A stretch of DNA of 8,308 bases from Candidatus Yonathbacteria bacterium (GCA_016201355.1 JACQCY010000028.1:1-8308); one strand, 5' to 3'. Positions 1 through 6,609 are shown, numbered from the stretch's first letter. Made by a program: numbers and translations. Notes: generated by a model from the sequence alone, not told the origin.

Positions 1-3000
1 AAACAGATGGCACGGTATATTGTTGGGGGTATAATGCTTACGGCCAATTGGGTGATAATACAACGACCAAGAGATATACCCCTGTCAAAGTATTAGGGGT
101 AGGCGGTTCTGGGTATTTGAATTTATCACATTATTATTCCTCCGGCACATTCACTTCCGCGGCCATCAATCTCGGCGCGCCTTCTTCCGGTTTTTCTACT
201 TTAGCTTTTAATTTAAATCAACCGACCAATACGGATCTGGATGTTCAGGTGGTGGTTTCTTCGGACGGGACAACTTGGTCTTCATATTACAATTATGACG
301 GGTCCACCACGGCTATCGGTTCCACCGCAAATACGGCAAGATTCAGCAAGGATAATACGAACTGTACGGTGACCGGTACCAATCCGTATGCGGTCAGCTG
401 TTCTATTCCTTCCGCTCTTGCTACGTTGATAAACGGAAAACAATACATAAAATACAAAGCGTATCTATCCACAACAGACACATCCGCCACCGCGACATTA
501 AACGATATTACGGTTTCGTATACTCAATATTCGACATCCGGCACCCTCACCTCTTCTAAATATGATTCGGGGAGTACAGGAAATACCATCAGTGGGATTA
601 AATGGACGGGATCGGCAACCTCAAGCACGGCAATTATTAAATTCCAAATGCGCGTCGCGTCAACTGCTAGCGGGCTTGATACTGCCGTATGGCAAGGGCC
701 AACTTCAAGCTCCGACTACTTTACTGCGGGGTATCAGACAATAACAAATTCAAATCTAACAGGGACCACGGGTCGTCAGTTCTTCCAGTACCAAGCGTCT
801 TTAACTTCCACTAGCGATACGACACCGATCCTTACGGGGGTTACGATACAATATGTGGTCAATGCGCCTCCGACGGTTTCTAATGTGAGCGCGTCGCAAG
901 GGAGTGATGGCACCGTAACGGTGGGGTATGATGTTGCTGACACGGATAGCTCAAGCGAGACCATCACTTTGCAGTATTGCCCTACGGGGAGCACCTGTGC
1001 GGTAGATAGCGATACTAACTGGGTTTCTGCAACGACGGTTACGGGAAATGTCGGCGCGGGCATTATCCTCGGCACAGGCAAGAGTCTTGTGTGGACTCCG
1101 ACGACGGACTACGCTTCGCAGTACAATGGAGTGGAAAAGATTCGTGTGAAAGCGAATGATGGAGATGCGGCAAATAATCTGGGTTATGGCATTTCCTCTT
1201 CATTTATTCTCGATACAACTGCGCCCGTGATTTCGGTTGCCACTATTGACTCATCGGGGACGCAAGACATTGTTAATTTAACAACAACCGATAATTCATC
1301 GCTCACCTATCGCCTTTGCAACACCGCCGATTTTGCCCTCTGCGCGACATGGACGACCATCACTTCAGGAGTTGCAACTCCCGTGAATTGGACAGCAGTC
1401 GGCGCTCCCAATGCGGAAACAGTGTACCTTCAAGTGCGCGACGCCTATGGCAATACAACATCGCGCACTATTACGGCACCCGCAATGCCAACCAACCTCC
1501 TTGCTGCCGATGTTTCAAATCCAAACGCGCAATCTTTTGGAGAAACATTATCGTGGCTCTCGGTTTCCAATGCCACTTCGTACAAAGTATACAGCGCGTA
1601 CACTGGTTCGGCTTCTACGGCGCCAAGTTCATACTCTCTCCTCTCCAATCCAACGACCAATGTGTATCAACACACTATCACCACTGCCACCACTTCCGCA
1701 TATTGGTACCGTGTAGCGGCCGTGAATGCAAACGGCGACATTTCAAATTTCACCACATTGCAGACGCTCGGCGATGTGCCAGACAGTTTTGGCACGACGC
1801 TCCCCGATACCACAGCGCCGACAATTGACTCTGCCACGGTGGCTGTTCCCACGGCGACACTCAAGAATACTTCTGCGGTCATTACCTTTACCACCAACGA
1901 ACTTGCCATCGCGAAAGTTTACTACGGCACGACAAACTATGGCACCGCTTGCAATAGCTACGGAACGCACATAACCACCACTTCGTATGTTACTGCGCAA
2001 AGTGTTTCCCTCACGGGACTCACTGCCAGCACACCCTATTATTACTGTTTGAAAGCGGTGGATACTCTGGGAAATCCACTCGTAGACCCGAATACGGGAA
2101 TAGATGGTAGCGCAATCGCTCCGCTTACAACGGCAGGAGGACCGACGATCACGGGTCTCCAGCCAACAGCCGTTGCCGATACAGCAGCAACTGTTACATG
2201 GAACACTTCCACCTCGTCTGATTCCTACATTTACTATGGAACCAGCGCATCGGTCACCAATCCAAAAACCGCGGGAAGCGCCGCGTTCGTAAGTTGTGTC
2301 GCCAGTGTCTGCCAGCACTCAGTCGGTATCTCGGGACTTACCGCAGGCACCAAGTATTACTATTATGTAACTTCCACCGATAGTCTTGGCAATACCACCC
2401 CTTCAGCGATCGATAATTTTACCACGACCATTGACATCACGCCTCCCGTCATCACCGGTATCACCACTCCCGTCACTTCATCAAACGCTGTGATTATCGT
2501 ATGGCAGACCGACGAACCGGCAACATCACAGGTGTATTACGGAGGAACTGCCGGGTCTCGCCCCAACTTCACCACGCTTGACACAACGAAATCAATCTAC
2601 CATGTCGTTACCCTCTCTTCGGCAACGCTCAATGCAAAAGGCGGAGCAACCGATGTTCTTTTGAGCAACAACACGCTTACTCCAAGCACCACTTACTACT
2701 ATGTTGTTCTCTCAAGCGATGTCGCAGGAAATCTCGCGACCTCTCCCGAACAAACGGTCACGACTCCTTCGACAGGAAATGTGACGGTCGTTGCGGTTTC
2801 GGTAACAGCGGCACCGACAACATCTGGAACAACCCCCGACACGACGCCCCCGGTCATTTCCAATGTAAAGGTTTCGAATATCACTCCGTTTACCGCTACC
2901 ATCACTTTTGACACCGATGAAGTGGCGGTGGGCAAATCATCGTATGGAAAGGATACTTCATACGGTGACAATGCATCAGATGATTTCTCGTGGGGAACGA

Positions 3001-4175
3001 CGCACACCATTAAACTTCGCGGACTTACCCTCGGAGCCGAGTATCATATTAAAGTCTTTGCGGTGGACAAAGCGGGGAATATCGGACTTTCTGATGACAG
3101 TTCGTTCAAGACAAGTTTTCTTAGTGAAAATATTTCTGACCTCACAAAGGTAGAGAATATCGAGCAGTTCCAAAAGGAAATTGAGGACACGATTGCATCT
3201 ATTCTCCCTTCGCTCATTCCTCCTTTTGTCGGCAGACCGCAAATCACGGACATTACCGAAGACGGCGCGACGGTATCGTTTACCACCAATATCAAGTCAT
3301 TCCCTGTGGTTGGTTTTGTGGAAGAGAATTTGTTTGACGCTGGAAAAGAGAATCCTTATACGGGAGAAACCTCGGACACGACCGAAAAGAGACTGAATCA
3401 CACGCTCGCGCTTATCGGACTTAAACCAAACACGACGTATCATATTCAAGCGCGCGCATTCTCGCTCCCTCAAGTTATCGGCAAGTCAAAAGACTATTCG
3501 TTTACCACGAAAGCGTCAAAAATCGTCGCTTCTATCATTGAGCGTAAAAAAGATTCATTCACCGTCGTATGGACGACACTTGAGCCGACCTCTTCTATCG
3601 TTGAGTACAAGAACCTAAGCTCGGGTCGCACGGCGCGCGTTACGGATGATGTGAAGAAGACCTCGCATGCAATGAAAATCGAGAATCTTCCCTCGGCGAC
3701 TTCGTTTAGCGTGAATGTTTCGGGTATCAATGAAAAAGGCAACATCATAGAAGCCGGCACCCCACTCTCGGTAATGACATCAAAAGATGTTACCGCTCCA
3801 GCGCTCTCTGGATTTAAGGTTGCAAACGCTTTGGTCCCCGGACGCACTGACCGTATTCAGACTATCATCTCGTGGACGACTGATGAATTGTCAGACTCGG
3901 TCGTATATTATGAAGAAGGGGTAGGCACCACTGGCGATACAAAAGAGCTTGCGAACAAGGTTGAAGTGCCTGATCTCAGCGCAAATCATAATGTCATCCT
4001 CTCGAGTTTGAAGCCGGGCGCAATCTACCGTATCAAGATAACCTCGACTGATGACAGTGGCAATACCGGAGTCTTTGGTCCGCGTACCGTCATCACGCCT
4101 CGCCAGACTGAATCTATCACCGACATCATCTTCAAGAACTTTGAGGACAGCTTTAAATTCTTGAGAAATATTTAG
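1..4175 (+). CDS. Giant RCC1/fibronectin-III repeat surface-type protein, 5' end outside window
   Basis: The frame is open from base 3 (1390 visible residues) to the TAG at 4173-4175. Residues 1-19 include DGTVYCWG and YGQLGDN, a classic RCC1 beta-propeller repeat, so the TTG at 48 is internal and the true start is upstream. Two related beta-sandwich modules (about 37-290, ending NDITVSY and TGVTIQY) are followed by about ten Ig/fibronectin III-like modules to residue 1368. Several carry the signature 'ITFxTxExxxxxVYYG ... LxxLxPxTxYYYxVxxxDxxGN', seen in FN3 domains and purple acid phosphatase N-terminal domains. A probably helical, charged segment (about 1039-1075) interrupts the array. The protein ends FEDSFKFLRNI with no LPXTG, membrane helix or other anchor visible. 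Cysteines occur only in the first half. Such proteins are usually extracellular and suit adhesion or host contact in CPR cells; that role is inference. The signal peptide, if any, would be outside the window. Confidence 0.88.
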   Translation, partial: TDGTVYCWGYNAYGQLGDNTTTKRYTPVKVLGVGGSGYLNLSHYYSSGTFTSAAINLGAPSSGFSTLAFNLNQPTNTDLDVQVVVSSDGTTWSSYYNYDGSTTAIGSTANTARFSKDNTNCTVTGTNPYAVSCSIPSALATLINGKQYIKYKAYLSTTDTSATATLNDITVSYTQYSTSGTLTSSKYDSGSTGNTISGIKWTGSATSSTAIIKFQMRVASTASGLDTAVWQGPTSSSDYFTAGYQTITNSNLTGTTGRQFFQYQASLTSTSDTTPILTGVTIQYVVNAPPTVSNVSASQGSDGTVTVGYDVADTDSSSETITLQYCPTGSTCAVDSDTNWVSATTVTGNVGAGIILGTGKSLVWTPTTDYASQYNGVEKIRVKANDGDAANNLGYGISSSFILDTTAPVISVATIDSSGTQDIVNLTTTDNSSLTYRLCNTADFALCATWTTITSGVATPVNWTAVGAPNAETVYLQVRDAYGNTTSRTITAPAMPTNLLAADVSNPNAQSFGETLSWLSVSNATSYKVYSAYTGSASTAPSSYSLLSNPTTNVYQHTITTATTSAYWYRVAAVNANGDISNFTTLQTLGDVPDSFGTTLPDTTAPTIDSATVAVPTATLKNTSAVITFTTNELAIAKVYYGTTNYGTACNSYGTHITTTSYVTAQSVSLTGLTASTPYYYCLKAVDTLGNPLVDPNTGIDGSAIAPLTTAGGPTITGLQPTAVADTAATVTWNTSTSSDSYIYYGTSASVTNPKTAGSAAFVSCVASVCQHSVGISGLTAGTKYYYYVTSTDSLGNTTPSAIDNFTTTIDITPPVITGITTPVTSSNAVIIVWQTDEPATSQVYYGGTAGSRPNFTTLDTTKSIYHVVTLSSATLNAKGGATDVLLSNNTLTPSTTYYYVVLSSDVAGNLATSPEQTVTTPSTGNVTVVAVSVTAAPTTSGTTPDTTPPVISNVKVSNITPFTATITFDTDEVAVGKSSYGKDTSYGDNASDDFSWGTTHTIKLRGLTLGAEYHIKVFAVDKAGNIGLSDDSSFKTSFLSENISDLTKVENIEQFQKEIEDTIASILPSLIPPFVGRPQITDITEDGATVSFTTNIKSFPVVGFVEENLFDAGKENPYTGETSDTTEKRLNHTLALIGLKPNTTYHIQARAFSLPQVIGKSKDYSFTTKASKIVASIIERKKDSFTVVWTTLEPTSSIVEYKNLSSGRTARVTDDVKKTSHAMKIENLPSATSFSVNVSGINEKGNIIEAGTPLSVMTSKDVTAPALSGFKVANALVPGRTDRIQTIISWTTDELSDSVVYYEEGVGTTGDTKELANKVEVPDLSANHNVILSSLKPGAIYRIKITSTDDSGNTGVFGPRTVITPRQTESITDIIFKNFEDSFKFLRNI

Positions 4176-4182
4176 GGGAAGT

Positions 4183-4224
4183 GAATAGTGAATAATGAAG
4201 AGTGAGTAATGAATAGTGAAGAGG
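4183..4224. repeat. Heptanucleotide array, six units, consensus GAATAGT
   Basis: Six consecutive 7-bp units can be read without gaps: GAATAGT, GAATAAT, GAAGAGT, GAGTAAT, GAATAGT and GAAGAGG. The array starts eight bases after the stop of the giant gene. It shares period and core (AATAG) with the array between rpiB and rpe, so it looks like a genome-wide repeat family and not a chance low-complexity patch. Confidence 0.7.
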
Positions 4225-4226
4225 CG

Positions 4227-4260
4227 AGCAGAAAACACCCCTTGGGGTGTTTTCTGCTTT
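4227..4260 (+). terminator. 15-bp hairpin, probable terminator of the giant gene
   Basis: Bases 4227-4241 are perfectly complementary to 4244-4258, with CTTG at the tip. The stem is A-rich on the left and T-rich on the right (TGTTTTCTGCTTT), as in an intrinsic terminator, although the T run after the stem is short and broken. It lies 50 bases after the stop codon. Termination is inferred. Confidence 0.55.
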
Positions 4261-4265
4261 AGGAG

Positions 4266-4312
4266 AGACAACAAAGCTCCGCCCTTTGCATAAGGGCGGA
4301 GCTTTGTTGTCT
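4266..4312. repeat. Perfect 21-bp inverted repeat (REP-like hairpin or terminator)
   Basis: Bases 4266-4286 pair perfectly with 4292-4312 around a 5-nt loop (TGCAT). The core is AAAGCTCCGCCCTT, far more GC-rich than its surroundings. There is no T run after the stem, so it is not a textbook intrinsic terminator. It could be a dispersed palindromic element, a bidirectional stop, or an mRNA 3'-end stabiliser. Confidence 0.65.
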
Positions 4313-4326
4313 TGGCTTGGAGGTTG

Positions 4327-4346
4327 AACCCCCAAGGAGGGTTTTT
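4327..4346 (+). terminator. Short hairpin with T run
   Basis: AACCC at 4327-4331 can pair with GGGTT at 4339-4343 around a 7-nt loop. The right arm runs into TTTTT at 4342-4346. The stem is only 5 bp, so this is a weak candidate and could be chance. Confidence 0.3.
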
Positions 4347-4423
4347 GTCTGTAGATGGTGTGATACAATTGCTATATGAATAAGACAAACACTAAAAAAC
4401 AGAGAGAATACACTGCTTTTTGG

Positions 4424-4443
4424 CGCCAAAGCGAGGCTTTGGA
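4424..4443. repeat. 20-nt direct repeat with hairpin, copy 1
   Basis: The 20 bases are identical to 5093-5112. Each copy contains CCAAAGC-GAG-GCTTTGG, a 7-bp stem with a 3-nt loop. This copy lies 90 bases upstream of the antitoxin start and the other lies 16 bases after the toxin stop, so the pair brackets the toxin-antitoxin module. Copy 1 has no T run behind it. Confidence 0.75.
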
Positions 4444-4487
4444 AAACTCGGCTTATCTACTTGGGTGTTTCGTTCCCAAGTGGAATA

Positions 4488-4536
4488 AATATATATTGAC
4501 AGTAAAAATTACTTTGTATATACTTTAGCATATATG
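4488..4536. promoter_or_regulatory. Candidate operator: three short palindromes with TATATA cores
   Basis: AATATATATT (4488-4497), GTATATAC (4516-4523) and CATATATG (4529-4536) are each perfect palindromes. Their centres are 27 and 13 bp apart, and they overlap the -35 box, the -10 box and the start codon. RelB-type ribbon-helix-helix antitoxins normally repress their own promoter by binding such sites. The AT-rich context makes chance palindromes common, so this is a suggestion only. Confidence 0.35.
4496..4524 (+). promoter_or_regulatory. Sigma-70-type promoter of the toxin-antitoxin operon, near-leaderless
   Basis: TTGACA at 4496-4501 is a perfect -35 box, followed by a 17-base spacer and TATACT at 4519-4524, which has five of six consensus bases. 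Transcription would begin near 4530-4532, only two to four bases before the antitoxin ATG at 4534, so the mRNA should be essentially leaderless. There is no room for a Shine-Dalgarno site. Confidence 0.7.
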
Positions 4537-4803
4537 AAAACAGCAGTATTAAATATCAAAATAGACCCAAAAGTAAAGCGCGCGGCGCAAAAAGTAGCTG
4601 ATGACCTTGGCTTCTCTCTTTCGGCGATTATAAATGCGTCGCTGAAAAATTTGGCAAGAGATAAGGCCATTTCGTTTTCAGTTTTAGAGCCAACACTGCG
4701 CTTAAAACATTCAATTAGATCTGCTCGTCTCGATCGTGTTCGAGGGAAATCGACTGGTCCATTTTACGACGCTGATAGTATGATACGATCTCTTCGTGCG
4801 TAA
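4534..4803 (+). CDS. RelB/DinJ-family ribbon-helix-helix antitoxin
   Basis: This 89-residue protein is probably the antitoxin of a type II toxin-antitoxin pair, neutralising the toxin encoded directly downstream and repressing its own promoter. Residues 4-10 (AVLNIKI) suit the DNA-binding beta strand, 12-24 and 28-43 suit the two helices, and the GFSLSAIINASLKNL stretch matches the RelB/DinJ pattern 'G-hydrophobic-S-x-x-x-A-h-N'. The C-terminal half is basic and probably disordered until it wraps the toxin. Length fits the family (about 80-100 residues). The ATG at 4534 is supported by the promoter lying immediately upstream. The family call is from recognised motifs; target and function are inferred from the family. 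Confidence 0.8.
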   Translation: MKTAVLNIKIDPKVKRAAQKVADDLGFSLSAIINASLKNLARDKAISFSVLEPTLRLKHSIRSARLDRVRGKSTGPFYDADSMIRSLRA

Positions 4804-4816
4804 GCTATTTGAATTT

Positions 4817-5077
4817 ATGGTCATTACCTACAGTCGTGTGTTTAAAAAGATGCTTCGTAAGCAACCAGCAGTTATGCAAGAAAAATTTTATGAGAGGCTT
4901 ACTTTGTTTGTAAAAAATCCGTATCACCCGCTTTTGATTAATCATTTGTTAAATGGTGAGTGGGTTGGTTGCAGAAGTATTAATATAACAGGCGACATCA
5001 GCGCTATTTTTGAAGAAATAAGTGGCGAGCATATCGAATTTGTTGATATCGGAAGCCATAGTAAACTGTATTCGTAA
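4817..5077 (+). CDS. RelE/YafQ-family mRNA interferase toxin
   Basis: From the ATG at 4817 this is an 86-residue protein. The frame also has a GTG at 4796 that would overlap the antitoxin by 8 bases, but the family normally begins 'MxIxYSxxFxK', so 4817 is preferred. The C-terminal half matches the YafQ/RelE-StbE pattern: INHLLNGEW, GCRSINITGD, then IGSHSKLY. Aligned by eye to E. coli YafQ, His43 corresponds to His50, Asp60 to Asp67, His81 to His87 and Tyr85 to Phe91, while the His63 position is Asn56. Known members cleave mRNA on the ribosome. It is translated from the same transcript as the antitoxin, 13 bases behind its stop. Activity with the Asn substitution is uncertain. Confidence 0.8.
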   Translation: MVITYSRVFKKMLRKQPAVMQEKFYERLTLFVKNPYHPLLINHLLNGEWVGCRSINITGDISAIFEEISGEHIEFVDIGSHSKLYS

Positions 5078-5092
5078 TAAAGTGATAATCGC

Positions 5093-5112
5093 CGCCAAAG
5101 CGAGGCTTTGGA
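5093..5112. repeat. 20-nt direct repeat with hairpin, copy 2
   Basis: This copy is identical to 4424-4443. Its hairpin (5095-5111) also forms the stem of the likely terminator of the toxin-antitoxin operon. Confidence 0.75.
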
Positions 5113-5117
5113 TTTTT
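5095..5117 (+). terminator. Intrinsic terminator after the toxin gene
   Basis: A 7-bp stem (CCAAAGC with GCTTTGG) around a GAG loop is followed by ATTTTTGTT, a reasonable T run. It lies 17 bases after the toxin stop and before the gap promoter, the expected place to separate the two transcripts. Confidence 0.55.
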
Positions 5118-5145
5118 GTTGTACGCGAGTAGTCTATGGTAAGAT
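5116..5145 (+). promoter_or_regulatory. Candidate promoter of gap and the metabolic cluster
   Basis: TAAGAT at 5140-5145 is preceded by TG at 5137-5138, giving an extended -10 element. TTGTTG at 5116-5121 with an 18-base spacer is a possible -35 box. Transcription near 5152 would leave an A-rich leader of about 18 bases with no Shine-Dalgarno motif before the ATG at 5170. Confidence 0.45.
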
Positions 5146-5169
5146 ATATAGATAAATAAAAAAAGCATT

Positions 5170-6213
5170 ATGAAAAAAACACGAATAGCTATTAATGGAT
5201 TTGGGCGCATTGGGAGAGCTTTTTATAAACTTGCGCGGACACGGCCAGAGCTTGAGATCGTGGCGGTGAATGATCTCGGCGATCCATCGAATATGGCATA
5301 CCTCCTCAAATACGACACCGCGTACGGCAAGGCGGATTTTGAGGTGACGGTTGTGCCTCCGGGTGGTGGCGAAGAGCCAGGATTTATCGTGGGCGGGCAA
5401 AAGGTGATCCTCGTTCAAGAAAAAGAACTATCCGCGCTTCCGTGGGCGAAATACGACATTGATATCGTGGTGGAGTCCACTGGTTTTTATACGAGCGCCG
5501 ACAAAGCAAAGGCGCACTTGGATCAAGGCGCAAAACGCGTGGTCATCACTGCGCCAATGAAAGGTGAACCGCTCCCTGAAGTACCATGCATCACCGCGCT
5601 TATGGGTATCAATGACATGGAGCTTGCGGGTGTGAAGATCTCATCAAATGCTTCCTGTACGACCAATGCGGCAAGTCCCGTCATTTGCATTTTGAACGAA
5701 ACGATCGGTATTGAAAAAGCGCTCCTTAATACGACACACGCATACACGGGTACGCAAAAGATCGTGGATGGTCCGGGTGGCAAGGACCTTCGTGGCGGTC
5801 GCGCCGGCGCGCAGAATATGATTCCGGCATCGACGGGCGCGGCGATCTCGGTGACCGAGGTCGTGCGCGACCTCAAGGGCAAGTTTGACGGCATCTCAAT
5901 CCGCGTACCGGTCATCACGGGTTCTATCGCTGATGTGACCTTTATCGCAAAAAGAAATACCTCTGTTGAGGAAGTGAATCAAATTCTCCGCGATGCGGCG
6001 CGCGATTCTCGTTGGGCAGGCATCTTTACCGTGAGCGAAGAGCCAATCGTCTCGTCTGATATTGTCGGCGAGCTCTATGGATCCATCGCCGACCTTGACC
6101 TTACCCGTGTTGTGGATGGCAATCTCGTGAAAGTAATGGCGTGGTATGACAATGAAATTGGGTACACGAATACGCTGGTAAAGCATGTTCTAAAGGTCTC
6201 GGAATACCTTTAG
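5170..6213 (+). CDS. gap: Type I glyceraldehyde-3-phosphate dehydrogenase
   Basis: This 347-residue cytoplasmic enzyme oxidises glyceraldehyde-3-phosphate to 1,3-bisphosphoglycerate with NAD(P). The N-terminal Rossmann motif is INGFGRIGRAFYK (8-20), with Asp35 at the end of the second strand, a residue associated with NAD preference. The catalytic Cys163 is in ASCTTN (161-166) and His190 is in THAYT, 27 residues later exactly as in canonical enzymes. STGAA (221-225) and WYDNEIGYTNTLV (325-337) are also diagnostic. The second cysteine of the usual CTTNC is Ala167. The chain is about 10-15 residues longer than the common 333-337, with extra residues near 63-70, 131-142 and the S-loop (DGPGGKDLR). 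The gene heads the cluster and feeds triose from transketolase into lower glycolysis. Confidence 0.97.
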   Translation: MKKTRIAINGFGRIGRAFYKLARTRPELEIVAVNDLGDPSNMAYLLKYDTAYGKADFEVTVVPPGGGEEPGFIVGGQKVILVQEKELSALPWAKYDIDIVVESTGFYTSADKAKAHLDQGAKRVVITAPMKGEPLPEVPCITALMGINDMELAGVKISSNASCTTNAASPVICILNETIGIEKALLNTTHAYTGTQKIVDGPGGKDLRGGRAGAQNMIPASTGAAISVTEVVRDLKGKFDGISIRVPVITGSIADVTFIAKRNTSVEEVNQILRDAARDSRWAGIFTVSEEPIVSSDIVGELYGSIADLDLTRVVDGNLVKVMAWYDNEIGYTNTLVKHVLKVSEYL

Positions 6214-6214
6214 A

Positions 6215-6249
6215 AAATTTCAAATTTCAAATTTTTAATTTCAAAATAA
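6215..6249. repeat. Left heptad arm between gap and the four-helix gene
   Basis: Five consecutive 7-bp units are readable: AAATTTC, AAATTTC, AAATTTT, TAATTTC and AAAATAA. Bases 6222-6238 are a perfect 17-nt inverted match to 6626-6642 on the other side of the four-helix gene. Bases 6230-6249 are identical to 7904-7923 in the spacer before the transketolase gene. Confidence 0.7.
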
Positions 6250-6261
6250 TGTATCAATGAG

Positions 6262-6609
6262 ATGAACTACGACCTTGAAGAGAGAACAGCAAAGTTTGGA
6301 GAAAATACTGTTCATTTCGTCGGCTCTCTTGCTAAAAATGAAGTAAACAAAATCCTCATAAATCAAATCGTTAGGTCTGCTACCAGTGTAGGCGCCAATT
6401 ATATGGAGGCAAATCAGGCAAGTTCAAAAAAGGATTTTAAAAATAAGATTGGGATTTGCAGAAAAGAGGCAAATGAGACAAAATATTGGTTGAGGATGAT
6501 ATTGAGCGCAAATAAAGATAATGCTGATGGATGCAGAAAACTTTGGAAAGAATCTCACGAATTGATGCTGATATTTTCTAAGATATTCAGTAGTTCCAAT
6601 AAAGATTGA
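6262..6609 (+). CDS. Four-helix bundle protein, 23S rRNA intervening-sequence (S23/TIGR02436) family
   Basis: This 115-residue, mostly helical protein carries the family's landmarks in order: YDLEERTAKFGE (3-14), IVRSATSVGANYMEA (36-50) and SKKDFKNKIGICRKEA followed by NETKYWL (55-77). Length fits the usual 115-130. The family was first recognised in ORFs inside intervening sequences of 23S rRNA in Leptospira and is also found free in many genomes; its biochemical role is not established, although small pentameric helical bundles are known. The ATG at 6262 begins the conserved region. The gene interrupts gap-rpiB, is visibly more AT-rich and richer in AAA, ATA and AGA codons than its neighbours, and sits between inverted repeats. 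These signs suggest a mobile or acquired cassette (inference). Confidence 0.88.
   Translation: MNYDLEERTAKFGENTVHFVGSLAKNEVNKILINQIVRSATSVGANYMEANQASSKKDFKNKIGICRKEANETKYWLRMILSANKDNADGCRKLWKESHELMLIFSKIFSSSNKD

Larger units (their letters stand above)
4376..4528 (+). other. Doubtful 50-codon ORF behind an extended -10 motif
   Basis: An ATG at 4376 opens 50 codons ending in TAG at 4526-4528, beginning MNKTNTKKQREYT. A TG-A-TACAAT extended -10 motif sits at 4361-4369, six bases before the ATG, which would suit a leaderless transcript. Against it, the reading frame runs through the 20-nt hairpin repeat and through both promoter boxes of the antitoxin gene, and no family is recognised. It is more likely a decayed remnant or chance. 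Confidence 0.2.
4176..4533. other. 358-nt intergenic region rich in repeats and hairpins
   Basis: No convincing protein or RNA gene was found on either strand. In order the stretch holds a heptanucleotide array (4183-4224), a 15-bp hairpin (4227-4258), a perfect 21-bp hairpin (4266-4312), a short hairpin with a T run (4327-4346), a doubtful 50-codon ORF (4376-4528), the first copy of a 20-nt hairpin repeat (4424-4443), an inverted repeat (4456-4465 with 4475-4484), and the promoter of the toxin-antitoxin operon. Confidence 0.7.

Noticed and set aside
48..50. TTG as the start of the giant gene
   Set aside because: The frame is open to base 3 and encodes an RCC1 repeat across this codon, so the TTG is internal.
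1316..1828. 170-codon frame on the plus strand
   Set aside because: It is an out-of-frame shadow of the FN3 array with Cys/His/Arg-rich nonsense composition.
1743..2318. 191-codon frame on the minus strand
   Set aside because: It lies inside the giant gene, is rich in Arg/Cys/Gly as expected from the opposite strand of Thr/Ser codons, and shows no domain.
4183..4312. CRISPR-like array
   Set aside because: The 7-bp units are contiguous with no spacers, and the hairpins are different from each other; no cas gene is present.
3891..4388. 165-codon frame on the minus strand
   Set aside because: It runs across the hairpins and the heptad array, giving a repetitive YSLFIIHYSL-type tract, and overlaps conserved FN3 sequence in the correct frame.
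4456..4484. Inverted repeat CTACTTGGG / CCCAAGTGG as an operator or terminator
   Set aside because: The stem is about 10 bp with one wobble and lies upstream of the -35 box without a T run. It cannot be assigned a role and was left as part of the intergenic description.
4796..4816. GTG start for the toxin, overlapping the antitoxin by 8 bases
   Set aside because: It would add seven residues before the conserved MVITYSRVFK beginning; ATG at 4817 fits the family better. It is not excluded.
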